Below the pieces are notes generated by a model. That model had not been told where the DNA came from. It saw only the letters and a list, made by a program, of their open reading frames with translations, and searched no databases. This document shows positions 32,290 to 41,047 of a DNA stretch of 42,062 bases, one piece after another. Both the position numbers and the translations under genes were made by a program. The DNA is taken from the NCBI GenBank assembly GCA_028288305.1, contig JAQBOA010000097.1:1-42062 (forward strand), written 5' to 3'. Within the stretch, counting starts at the first letter, position 1; each line of letters starts with the position of its first letter. Origin of the DNA: Mucilaginibacter sp. (GTDB lineage: Bacteria; Bacteroidota; Bacteroidia; Sphingobacteriales; Sphingobacteriaceae).

Positions 32290-32435
32290 CTCCGCCCTTG
32301 TTGGTGTTGTCACCAACAAGTACCGGATGCACCTCTGTTTGTAGGATGCCGCTATGCTGTTTAACATTTTCCGCGTCGTACTAGCATGGCGGTTTGTTGG
32401 TGACAACACCAACAAAGGCAAAAAGACGGGCGGAG
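32290..32435. repeat. TTGTTGGTG nested inverted-repeat element (family G)
   Basis: A 22-bp segment at 32298-32319 (TTGTTGGTGTTGTCACCAAC..) is exactly inverted at 32394-32415. Each copy is itself near-palindromic. Outer CTCCGCCC (32290-32297) pairs with GGGCGGAG (32428-32435), and inner GCCGCTATGC pairs imperfectly with GCATGGCGG (about 32348 and 32384). Confidence 0.88.
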
Positions 32436-32600
32436 GAGATTGCGTTTCATTGCTTTGCAAGTGTAGCGATTGCTTCGTTACAGCAATGACGGGCGCGGAT
32501 AGGCACTCTAACCATGCATCTTGAAATCCTAAAATGCTGTAATCCTGATTCAGACAAAAAGAAAATTAGGCACTTAAAATTGCCTATAACCTTTCAAATA
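32436..32600. repeat. Degenerate repeat debris, including a family E half copy
   Basis: It contains GCGATTGCTTCGTTACAGCAATGACGGGC (in pieces) and, at about 32505-32556, text that in reverse complement reads TTGTCTGAATC, matching the family E edge. No gene is present. Confidence 0.6.
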
Positions 32601-32604
32601 AAGA

Positions 32605-33402
32605 TTATTGTACCACAATAGTCTTTATTTGTGTGGTATGAGCACTAAAATAACCCAGCGTTGCCGGGGTAATGTTGGTTGGCGGGTTTGATGGTGTAAC
32701 ACCGCCCCCAGGCCCGTTACCCTGTTGCTGCATCAGCGTGTTCCAATAAGTAAAAATAGGTTTGTCTATGCATTGCATTACAACTGTTGCAGTATCGCCG
32801 GGGTGTATATCTATGTCATTTTCTGCCAGTTCCAGGTTTACGCTTTTGCCATCAATAAATTGATCATCATACGCAAAAACCCTTTTTACCTGTACACTAT
32901 TAACATATAATATAAAACGGTATTGGTTAGGTATACCTGCAGGATCTTTATAATGAACAGTTATATCCCTGATATTATTGCCTTTGTTAAAAACACTCTG
33001 TATTGATGAGATAGAATCGAGCGGAACTAATACGGGCATTATTGAAACTGCTGTATATGTTTTTCCGTTTGTAATAACAGTCATTGTATAAGTATTTCCC
33101 TGTATACCCTGTAAACGACTTACTGAATAAGTCCCCGGTGGGCCTTCTGTAAACTGACCATTATTTCCGTTTCCATCAGTTACTGATATAGTAGCACCGG
33201 TAACCGGAGGATAAGTATTGGTATTTGTAAAGGGAACATTTCGGCTCAGCGTAATAGTTTGCGGCTTGCTTGAATCATCGATATTGCCTTCAATTACCAA
33301 CTCACCCGTATTGTTGCCCAACTTCAAATCAACAACTTTAGTACATGAAGCCGCTATCAATACAATAAACAAAACTGATATATAATATTTAGTTCTTTTC
33401 AT
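32605..33402 (-). CDS. DUF4249 domain lipoprotein (TonB-receptor partner)
   Basis: 265 aa from ATG 33402; the longer open frame overlaps the TonB receptor and is not used. A lipobox IAASC (C20) follows a short signal. An extracellular beta-rich domain runs VVDLKLGNNTGELVIEGNI, VTDGNGNNGQF and TYTMTVITNGKTYTA, typical of DUF4249. These proteins are consistently encoded next to a TonB-dependent receptor in Bacteroidota and are probably surface partners, comparable in arrangement to SusD. The start is 7 nt after the receptor stop. Confidence 0.88.
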   Translation of the reverse strand: MKRTKYYISVLFIVLIAASCTKVVDLKLGNNTGELVIEGNIDDSSKPQTITLSRNVPFTNTNTYPPVTGATISVTDGNGNNGQFTEGPPGTYSVSRLQGIQGNTYTMTVITNGKTYTAVSIMPVLVPLDSISSIQSVFNKGNNIRDITVHYKDPAGIPNQYRFILYVNSVQVKRVFAYDDQFIDGKSVNLELAENDIDIHPGDTATVVMQCIDKPIFTYWNTLMQQQGNGPGGGVTPSNPPTNITPATLGYFSAHTTQIKTIVVQ

Positions 33403-33409
33403 TTTATCC

Positions 33410-35734
33410 TTAAAATTTAAAATTCCAGGTAACTGAAGGTATTTGAGTTGCAAAAATACTGGTCTCCACAGCTTCTGTTGTATTTGGTACCGTTTTACTA
33501 TCACGAAAACTAATGATATAAGGGTTCCTGTGGGCATAAACATTATAGACACCGAATGTCCAGCTGGAATGATATTTTTTATGCTCTTTTCCTTCAAGTG
33601 TGGCGCCAATATCCAACCTGTTTGTTGAAGGCAGCCGGTAACCGTTTCGTTCGGAATAAGAATAGGTAGTTAAACCACCCACTTTGTATTTCCCGGTAGG
33701 ATAAGTAACAGCGTTTCCGGTGCCGTAAATAAAAGTACTGGAAAAAGTCCAGCGCTTATTTAGCTGATAAATGCCAACTATTGAAACGTCGTGTGTGCGA
33801 TCCTGCCTTGCGGGATAATAATTTCCATTATTGATGGCATCAAACTTTAATTCTGTCCGTGAAAGCGTATAGCCAATCCAACCGTTAAACCGGCCATATT
33901 TTTTCTTTAAAAACAATTCCAAACCATAAGCGCGGCCACTTCCATAAACTAATTGCGACTCTACATCCTGGTTCACCAAAAGCTGCGCGCCGTCTTTATA
34001 GTCAATTTGGTGTTGCAGCCATTTGTAATATACTTCTGCTGAGAATTCAAAAATGTTATCATTAAAATTTTTAAAATAACCTGTCGAAACCTGGTCGGCT
34101 ATTTCCGGCTTAATGTTATTGCTGCTCATAACATAAAGATCAGTAGGTGTGCTGCTGGTAGAGTTACTGAGCAAATGGATGTTTTGCGTATTACGATTAT
34201 AAGAAGCCTTAATTGAATTTTCTTCATTAAGCTGATAGCTTGCTGAAAAGCGTGGTTCCAGGTTAAAATAATTGTTTACAGTTGCGCCCGAGGCATACGT
34301 TGCAGAAGTTAATACATTACCCGCTGCATCATAAGTTTTAAATGTGCCGGGACCTAATAAAAACATACCGCTCAATCTTAAACCATAAAGGAAGGTCAAT
34401 TTATCATTTACTTTCCACTCGTCATTCACATACGCAGCATTTTCAAACCCATACCTTTGTTCAATGTTCAAATTGTTGAAGCTTGAAGACGAGCTGGCCG
34501 AAATATTACCCGGCGCTATGGTGTGATGTAAAATATTTAATCCGAATTTGAGCAAATGGCGGCTTCCCATTGAATATTGCAGATCTTCTTTAAGGTTAAC
34601 ATCAGTTATTTGCGATGTTGCCTTAAAATTATCATTGCTTTGAAAGCTTTGCACAACATAGTTGTAATTGCTGAATACCAATGATGTATTTGAGAACAAC
34701 TTATTATTAAATATATGATTAAACCTGACAGTACCTGTTGAATTACCCCAGTTGGTGCCAAAAGTGTTTTTTAATCCTAAAACATCCTTGCCAAAATACC
34801 CTGATAGGTAAAGCACATTATTATCATCAAAATGATAATTTGCTTTTGCGTTGATATCGTAAAAATAAATAGAACTGCCTTTAATGGTGGAGTCTGATGA
34901 GGCCTTTAAAAAAAAGTCAATATAAGTACGGCGGGCGCTGATCATAAATGATCCTTTGTCTTTTACAATGGGTCCTTCTACTTTTATCCTTGAAGAAATT
35001 AATCCAAGGCCACCCTGAACGGTATAATCTTTATTATTTCCGTCGTTCATTTTTATATCCAGAACGGATGATAACCTGCCTCCATATTCAGCAGGTATCC
35101 CACCTTTATATAAGGTAACATCCTTTACTGCGTCTGAATTAAAAGTTGAAAAAAAGCCAAAAAAATGCGAGGCATTATATACTGTTGCTTCGTCCAGCAA
35201 AATGAGATTTTGATCCGATGCTCCGCCCCGTACATAAAAACCGGTATTCCCCTCTCCTGCTGATTTTACACCTGGCAGTAATGATATTGTTTTTAATATA
35301 TCTTTTTCCCCAAAAAGCACAGGTACATTATTGATCTGCGCCATATCTAATTTATCAGCACCCATTTGTGGCGAAGCCACATTATCATTATTAGGTTTGT
35401 TAGAACTGATCACCACCTCCTTTAATTCGCTTTTTGAAGGCAAATCCATATTTATGACTATGCTTTGGTGCAATGAAACTTTTTGTATAACGATTTCATA
35501 ACCTATATAAGAAAACAATAACGTATACTCACCGTCGGGTGCTGATAATGAATAAAAACCATAGCTGTTTGTTGCTGTTCCGTTTTGCGGTAATTCCTGT
35601 ATTCTTATGGTAGCGCCTATTAACTGCTCCCCTGTAGATTTGTCTTTAATAGTTCCGCTGATAATGTAATTCTTTTGGGCAAATGCTGAAAGTGTGGCTA
35701 TTAAAAATAATATAAGCAGTAAAGATTTGATCAT
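33410..35734 (-). CDS. TonB-dependent outer-membrane receptor with N-terminal carboxypeptidase-regulatory-like domain
   Basis: 774 aa. Signal peptide 1-19, then a CarboxypepD_reg-like domain (about 21-105: SGTIKDKSTGEQLIGATIRI, NSYGFYSLSAPDGEYTL), a plug domain (VRGGASDQNLILLDEATVYN, GGIPAEYGGRLSSVLDI), and a beta-barrel ending in a terminal phenylalanine (TWNFKF). The ligand is unknown. No FecR-like anti-sigma or sigma gene is nearby, so regulation by cell-surface signalling is not evident. It pairs with the downstream DUF4249 gene. Confidence 0.94.
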   Translation of the reverse strand: MIKSLLLILFLIATLSAFAQKNYIISGTIKDKSTGEQLIGATIRIQELPQNGTATNSYGFYSLSAPDGEYTLLFSYIGYEIVIQKVSLHQSIVINMDLPSKSELKEVVISSNKPNNDNVASPQMGADKLDMAQINNVPVLFGEKDILKTISLLPGVKSAGEGNTGFYVRGGASDQNLILLDEATVYNASHFFGFFSTFNSDAVKDVTLYKGGIPAEYGGRLSSVLDIKMNDGNNKDYTVQGGLGLISSRIKVEGPIVKDKGSFMISARRTYIDFFLKASSDSTIKGSSIYFYDINAKANYHFDDNNVLYLSGYFGKDVLGLKNTFGTNWGNSTGTVRFNHIFNNKLFSNTSLVFSNYNYVVQSFQSNDNFKATSQITDVNLKEDLQYSMGSRHLLKFGLNILHHTIAPGNISASSSSSFNNLNIEQRYGFENAAYVNDEWKVNDKLTFLYGLRLSGMFLLGPGTFKTYDAAGNVLTSATYASGATVNNYFNLEPRFSASYQLNEENSIKASYNRNTQNIHLLSNSTSSTPTDLYVMSSNNIKPEIADQVSTGYFKNFNDNIFEFSAEVYYKWLQHQIDYKDGAQLLVNQDVESQLVYGSGRAYGLELFLKKKYGRFNGWIGYTLSRTELKFDAINNGNYYPARQDRTHDVSIVGIYQLNKRWTFSSTFIYGTGNAVTYPTGKYKVGGLTTYSYSERNGYRLPSTNRLDIGATLEGKEHKKYHSSWTFGVYNVYAHRNPYIISFRDSKTVPNTTEAVETSIFATQIPSVTWNFKF

Positions 35735-36039
35735 TCACAAAATTTTGATGCAAAGGTATTTTAATTAACATCATTTTTTAGAATTATCAAACTGCATATA
35801 ATTTATACAGGCAATATTTACCTTAAAGTTTATTTATCCATAGTGGAGGATTTATTTAATCAATATGATAATTAATTGCTTATTATTGGTTTATATTTGA
35901 ATATAAATTAATTTAAAATGCTGATTATCCTAATCATAAAATTTTTTTACAGTAAGGTTTGGGTTCTTTTAAAACAATATAAGAATTAAAAAAAAGAACT
36001 CTTGAATTATTTATTTGTTATAGGTTAAACTTTATAATC
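35735..36039. other. Divergent promoter region between TonB receptor and lipoprotein
   Basis: 305 nt, AT-rich, no ORF. A minus-strand TACCTTTG box (35758-35751) fits TAnnTTTG 17 nt before the receptor start. No repeat family member was found. Confidence 0.4.
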
Positions 36040-36702
36040 ATGAAAACAATAAATAAACTCATGACAACAGTGCTTATAATTATTTTTATAAGTTCTTGTG
36101 CAACACCAACCTATATAACCAGTTCATGGCGCAAACCCAACGCCACCGCCAATGGTTATAAAAATATATTTGTTGCCGCAATATCCAATGATATTCCTGC
36201 AAAGCAGAAGGTTGAGGAGGGTTTACAAACAATGCTGAAACAAAAAGGGTTGACGGTTATGAAAAGCATGGATGTGTTTCCGCCTACTTTCAGCACATTA
36301 ACCGGCCAGCAAAAGGATTTGATTTTAGGTAAAATACAATCAACCGGCGCGGATGGCATTTTAACTATTGCCTTATTACGTACTGAAACGGAAAATCACT
36401 ATATACCCGGTGGCGGTTTTTGGAATCCCGGCCTTCGTTTTGGTTATTATAACCGGTTTTGGGATTATTACAGTAACTTTTACCCATCTGTATACGGTCC
36501 GGGATATTACGATCAGGATAAAGTATATTATTTAGAAACAAATTTCTATGATGCCAAAACTGAGCAGTTGATATGGGCGGCACAATCAAAAACCTACAAT
36601 CCATCAGGGATAGACAGTTTTTTAAAGGGGTATATAAAGGCAATTTATGATCAGATGGTTAAAGATGGTTTAATTTCAGGAAATAATACGACCAGCCGTT
36701 AA
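36040..36702 (+). CDS. DUF4136-like lipoprotein
   Basis: 220 aa. Lipoprotein signal with lipobox ISSC (C20). The body has SSWRKPNA, KNIFVAAISNDIPAKQKVEEGLQTML, TGADGILTIALLRTET and a tyrosine/glycine-rich stretch (GGGFWNPGLRFGYYNRFWDYYSNFY), followed by YYLETNFYDAKTEQLIWAAQSKTYNP. This resembles DUF4136 lipoproteins, of unknown function. It stands alone and ends before a strong hairpin. Confidence 0.75.
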   Translation: MKTINKLMTTVLIIIFISSCATPTYITSSWRKPNATANGYKNIFVAAISNDIPAKQKVEEGLQTMLKQKGLTVMKSMDVFPPTFSTLTGQQKDLILGKIQSTGADGILTIALLRTETENHYIPGGGFWNPGLRFGYYNRFWDYYSNFYPSVYGPGYYDQDKVYYLETNFYDAKTEQLIWAAQSKTYNPSGIDSFLKGYIKAIYDQMVKDGLISGNNTTSR

Positions 36703-36720
36703 AAGAGGCAATCAATCGTA

Positions 36721-36772
36721 TCAGCAAAACAAAAGGGAATAACAATGTTGATTATCCCTTTTGTTTTGCTGA
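36721..36772. terminator. Long-stem bidirectional terminator between convergent genes
   Basis: TCAGCAAAACAAAAGGGAAT pairs with ATCCCTTTTGTTTTGCTGA over about 21 bp with one bulge and an 8-nt loop. It lies 18 nt after the lipoprotein stop and 10 nt after the KGG gene stop on the other strand. Confidence 0.85.
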
Positions 36773-36782
36773 CTAAATCAAT

Positions 36783-37088
36783 TTAACGTTTACCACCTTC
36801 ACGTCCAATTTCAGACATGTGTTCCCTATCACGGCTTACAACTTCTCCGCCTTTACGACCAGCTTCGCGGGCTTCTTCTGAATTAAATTCGTGTGCATGC
36901 CCTGATTCATGAGCAGCTTTACCGCCTTTGCTGGCAATTCCACGTTGTTTCGCATCATCCATTGATGCAAACCCTCTATTTGAGGTATTTCCTTGTGAAC
37001 CACTGTGTGATCCACCCTGTGAACTTCCACGGCCTTTTTGGTTGTCCTGTTCCTTTTGAGACCCTTGATTTTTTTGAGTTGTTGCCAT
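36783..37088 (-). CDS. KGG-repeat stress-type protein (Con-10 like)
   Basis: 101 aa, very hydrophilic. The first 35 residues are rich in Gln, Gly and Ser. Then come three KGG-type units: RGFASMDDAKQRGIASKGGK, EEAREAGRKGGE and REHMSEIGREGGK. KGG proteins (also YciG and fungal Con-10) accumulate during stress or stationary phase and have no known enzymatic role. No membrane segment or signal is present. Confidence 0.92.
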   Translation of the reverse strand: MATTQKNQGSQKEQDNQKGRGSSQGGSHSGSQGNTSNRGFASMDDAKQRGIASKGGKAAHESGHAHEFNSEEAREAGRKGGEVVSRDREHMSEIGREGGKR

Positions 37089-37384
37089 TTTATTATTTTT
37101 TATGGTTATAATTTAGTAAATAATCATATCTATAAATGTAAAATGGGTGCCACTGGATTTATAAAAATTTAATTTTAAATTAAATACTTAAATTTCAAGT
37201 TATTGCTTAAATCATTTAATTTTTATTTAAAACGGCAAGATTTTAGGTAACGTGTTTTGTATTTTATAAAAAACAGAAGTGTATGTTATAAAGTATAAGT
37301 TAATTTTTATATAATTAAACGACCCGACGGACAAATAACATTGACTTTTTGATAACTATTTGAAAGTCTCTTTTAAGATGAATC
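37089..37384. other. AT-rich gap between KGG gene and TIM-barrel gene
   Basis: Nothing recognisable. On the minus strand TACATTTA at about 37131-37138 differs by one base from the -7 box and may serve the KGG gene. Confidence 0.3.
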
Positions 37385-38329
37385 CTATACCCCTTCAATT
37401 ACCATCTTCATTTTTGACAAGGCAGTTTTAGCTACAATTAAGGCATCCTGGTTGTAATACGCTTTATTAAACAATTCAACCGAAAGCACTAATGGATGAT
37501 TATTTCTGCCAAGTATTTTTAAAATCCGTTTTATTGGAGCTACCCCGTCTCCCGGATAAATTCTGTCAGCATCTGTAATAACTTCATAAGACAGCATTGC
37601 CGGATAATCATTCATGTGCAGAATATCAACTGCTAATGGGTCCATTAATGGCAGCGTATTCAGTGACGTTTGTCCCTTATATAAATGAAAAATATCCAGC
37701 AATATTCTTGCAGACTTATGGCCTGTTTTCATAGCCATATACAGCACTTCACTAACATTGCTCATGTTTTTCATAAAGCCCCACATTTCCAATTGAGGTA
37801 CAACTCCGCTTGTATCACCTAACTCAAGTATTGTACGGTATCGTTCTGCTATTGTATTTAAATCCGGGGTAATTGAATTTGTTGCTCCCTTCCCTGTGGC
37901 TGCAATCCTTTTACATCCAATTTCAGCAAGCATACCCATATCCCTTTTCATTTGTTCAATTTCCTTTTTGCGGGTAAGCTCATCATCAACTATCCATTGA
38001 TTAAAACTAATGCTGTTTTCAACTTTTAGTCCAAAATCATTCAGGCGTTTTTTTGTATCGCCAATTGTTCCTCCATTTTTCAAATACTCTTGCCAGGAAT
38101 CAAACCATATCTCAACCGAACGGAACCCGGCAGCAGAAGCGGTTTCCAACTCCTTAACAAAACCCAGCTTATGGCCGCGTATTGTTGCCATATTTAAACA
38201 AAAAGTATGTAAGGCTTTTTCTTTTTTAGCTTTGGCGATAGCTGCATCGGCTTTGTTGACTAAAGCCACGCCAGCGGTTGCTCCTAAAAATTGAAGTGCT
38301 TTGCGGCGGTTGATTTGCGGGTTTAACAT
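37385..38329 (-). CDS. Exported sugar phosphate isomerase/epimerase-like TIM-barrel protein
   Basis: 314 aa from ATG 38329; the longer frame adds 29 unlikely residues. The start NPQINRRKALQFLGATAGVA is a Tat-type signal with a twin arginine. The mature part is an AP-endonuclease-2-like TIM barrel: ASAAGFRSVEIWFDSW, CKRIAATGKGA, PQLEMWGF, LLDIFHLYKG and HMNDYPAM, with metal-ligand acids and histidines in the expected strands. It may be a xylose-isomerase-like epimerase or related carbohydrate enzyme. The substrate is unknown. Confidence 0.85.
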   Translation of the reverse strand: MLNPQINRRKALQFLGATAGVALVNKADAAIAKAKKEKALHTFCLNMATIRGHKLGFVKELETASAAGFRSVEIWFDSWQEYLKNGGTIGDTKKRLNDFGLKVENSISFNQWIVDDELTRKKEIEQMKRDMGMLAEIGCKRIAATGKGATNSITPDLNTIAERYRTILELGDTSGVVPQLEMWGFMKNMSNVSEVLYMAMKTGHKSARILLDIFHLYKGQTSLNTLPLMDPLAVDILHMNDYPAMLSYEVITDADRIYPGDGVAPIKRILKILGRNNHPLVLSVELFNKAYYNQDALIVAKTALSKMKMVIEGV

Positions 38330-38501
38330 GAAATTTGAGTCAGATTTTGAAATTTGGTTTAATGGTGGTAAATGTAAAAAAAAATGATCATGACAATCAC
38401 AAAAGAAAAAATCCATTCAATTTTTGGACTTGTAAAACAAGGAAATTGCAAACAAATTCTGTTCAACTTTGTTTAGATATCATTTAATATATACATAATT
38501 A

Positions 38502-40901
38502 ATGACTCAAAATGACCAATTTGAAGTTCATGATTATCCATTTCTGAAAGGCGGTGATGAAATGGGAGAACTTATTATGTCGATTGATTGGTCATCAATA
38601 TTAGGAGCGCCGGAAACCTGGCCGCACGCTTTAAAACAGACAATCAGTATGATGCTGAGTACAACTTTCCCCGTATTAATTTGCTGGGGAGAAAATTATA
38701 TTCAGTTTTATAATGACGCCTTCCGGCCGATTTTAGGAGCAACAAAGCACCCCCGGGCGATGGGAATTAGCGCCAGCGAAACTTTTGCTGAAATATGGGA
38801 TACCATCAAGCCCATGTTTGCCCAAGTAATGAATGGTAAACCAATTGGGTTTCCCAATTTTATGGTTCCCCTGGACCGGAATGGTTATTTAGAAGACTGT
38901 TATTTTGATTTTTCATATAGCCCGATAAGGGACGAGCAAGGCCATATTGGCGGTGTGCTGGTGATTTGTACGGAAATTACAGAAAAGGTAAAAGCACTTG
39001 AGGATGTAGAGCGGGCCAGGCGAAAAATTGAGCTGGCGCAAGCTGAAACAATTATAGAACGTGACCGGCTTAAACGTTTTTTTATGCAGGCTCCGGCAGG
39101 TATTTGCATCCTTGAAGGGCCGGATTTTGTTTTTGATTTGATTAACCCGCTTTATCAGCAATTATTTCCCGGAAGGGAATTGTTGGGTAAGCCATTATTA
39201 GATGCTTTGCCCGAAATTAAGGATCAGGCGATATGGAATATTTTACAAGAAGTTTATCATACCGGGAAGACTTTTGAAGGCAATGAATTGCTGGTCCCCC
39301 TGGCAAGGACAACTGATGGACCGATAGAAGATAGATATTTCAATTTTATATACCAGGCCCGTAAAGATAAAAACGGCGCTGTGGACGGTATCATGGTTTT
39401 TGTAATTGAGGTTACAGAGATAGTGATGACTAAACATTTGATTGAAAAAAGTGAGGAGCGGTTTAAATTTATATTAAATGCAATACCGCAGCAGGTATGG
39501 ACAGCTAAACCCGATGGCACTGTGGACTATGTTAACCAGGTGGTTAGCGACGATTTTGGTACAAGCGGGGAGGAAATCGTTGAAAAAGGATGGCAAACTT
39601 TTGTTCACCCGGATGATTTAACGGGTGCTTTAAAAAATTGGTTTAGATCGCTGGAAACAGGTGAAGAATATGCAGTAGAGTTCCGGCTTCTTTTTAAAGA
39701 CGGTCAATATAGATGGCACCTGGCACGCGCCATTCCTTTTTTAGACAATGGACAAATTAAATTATGGCTGGGAACTAATACTAATATTGAAACTCACAAA
39801 AGCAATGAACAGAAAAAAGACGAGTTTATTTCAATAGCCAGCCATGAGTTGAAAACTCCGTTGACCAGTATTAAAGCCTTTAACCAAATAATGGCGCGGA
39901 CTGGAGATCCGGAGAAACAAATGAATTTTATTAAAAAATCGACGGCACACATCTCCCGCCTTGAAAGACTGATTGATGACCTGCTGGATGTTACTAAGAT
40001 TAATGCCGGAAAAATGAATTACACCATGGAGCCGTTCAATTTTGGGCAAATGCTGATAGAAAGCATTGAAAGCTTGCAATACTCGGCATCGCATGAGATC
40101 ATTTTGGAAAGTATAGTTGATGTCACCTTTACCGGCGATCATTACCGGCTGGAACAGGTGATGAATAATTTTTTGACTAATGCGATTAAATACTCTCCCC
40201 CCGGAACAAAGGTTTTGGTAAACAGCAAAGTTGAACAAGGAAATATCCTTGTTTCTGTGCAGGATTTTGGAATTGGAATTGAGCCGCAAAACCTGGATAA
40301 ACTGTTTGACCGGTATTATCGTGTAGACAATACCGGAATGCGCTTTGATGGCTTAGGCTTGGGTTTGTTTATATCTGCCGAAATATTAAAACGGCACCAG
40401 GGGGATTTCTGGATTGAAAGTGAACCCGATCAAGGGTCTACCTTTTATTTTAGGTTGCCTCTTCAGGATAAAAAACATGAACCGGTTGCAAAAAGCGATA
40501 CTTTTTATAAAGACAGTACCATTACTATCGCTTATAATCATGCTTGTAATCGTTTAGATGTAGACTGGACAGGTTACCAGGATATGGAGTCTGTAAAAGA
40601 TGGTTGCCTTATGATGTTGGAATACCTTGTTAAAAATAAAACTGACCGGGTTGTAAACGATAATACGCATGTGCTCGGCAATTGGTCAGAAGCTGTAGAG
40701 TGGGTTGGTGGCACCTGGTTCCCCATGATGGAAAAAGCTGGGCTAAAATACCTCGCACATATCTTTTCTCCAAATACTTTCAGTCAGCTGTCCGCTAAAA
40801 AAAGTATCGATATAATGGCCGGGATCGTTACCACCCAATATTTTACCGACATAGCCCAGGCACGGGATTGGATCAATAGCCAGCCGGTCCTTAATCAATA
40901 A
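38502..40901 (+). CDS. Three-PAS histidine kinase fused to a C-terminal STAS-like domain
   Basis: 799 aa, soluble. The N-terminus contains WSSILGAPETWPHALKQTIS, a common lead into a PAS domain (about 20-165). A coiled coil near 160-185 is followed by PAS domains at about 185-310 and 318-435. HisKA has H448 in ASHELKTPLTS; HATPase_c (about 540-665) has NNFLTNAIKYSP, DFGIGI and GLGLGLFIS. The last 125 residues (LDVDWTGYQDMESVKDGCLM, DNTHVLGNWSEAVEWV, WFPMMEKAGLKYLAHIF) look like the SpoIIAA/STAS-type domain seen as stand-alone proteins in Bacteroidota. No receiver gene is adjacent. Confidence 0.92.
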   Translation: MTQNDQFEVHDYPFLKGGDEMGELIMSIDWSSILGAPETWPHALKQTISMMLSTTFPVLICWGENYIQFYNDAFRPILGATKHPRAMGISASETFAEIWDTIKPMFAQVMNGKPIGFPNFMVPLDRNGYLEDCYFDFSYSPIRDEQGHIGGVLVICTEITEKVKALEDVERARRKIELAQAETIIERDRLKRFFMQAPAGICILEGPDFVFDLINPLYQQLFPGRELLGKPLLDALPEIKDQAIWNILQEVYHTGKTFEGNELLVPLARTTDGPIEDRYFNFIYQARKDKNGAVDGIMVFVIEVTEIVMTKHLIEKSEERFKFILNAIPQQVWTAKPDGTVDYVNQVVSDDFGTSGEEIVEKGWQTFVHPDDLTGALKNWFRSLETGEEYAVEFRLLFKDGQYRWHLARAIPFLDNGQIKLWLGTNTNIETHKSNEQKKDEFISIASHELKTPLTSIKAFNQIMARTGDPEKQMNFIKKSTAHISRLERLIDDLLDVTKINAGKMNYTMEPFNFGQMLIESIESLQYSASHEIILESIVDVTFTGDHYRLEQVMNNFLTNAIKYSPPGTKVLVNSKVEQGNILVSVQDFGIGIEPQNLDKLFDRYYRVDNTGMRFDGLGLGLFISAEILKRHQGDFWIESEPDQGSTFYFRLPLQDKKHEPVAKSDTFYKDSTITIAYNHACNRLDVDWTGYQDMESVKDGCLMMLEYLVKNKTDRVVNDNTHVLGNWSEAVEWVGGTWFPMMEKAGLKYLAHIFSPNTFSQLSAKKSIDIMAGIVTTQYFTDIAQARDWINSQPVLNQ

Positions 40902-41047
40902 CGAACATCCCCTGTATCAAAACCGCACAATTCAAAGCAATTCATCTGTTTATAAATAATTGGTTGATAGCGCTTTAATTAAGTGGCATTTTCTTAGCGG
41001 AATAAAATCTGTTAATTCATTGATTCAAAATCGCTAAATAACCAGTC

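Noticed and set aside
33403..33609. Longer start for the DUF4249 protein overlapping the TonB receptor
   Set aside because: It would overlap the receptor by 200 nt and place the lipobox in mid-protein. The ATG at 33402 gives a proper lipoprotein signal.
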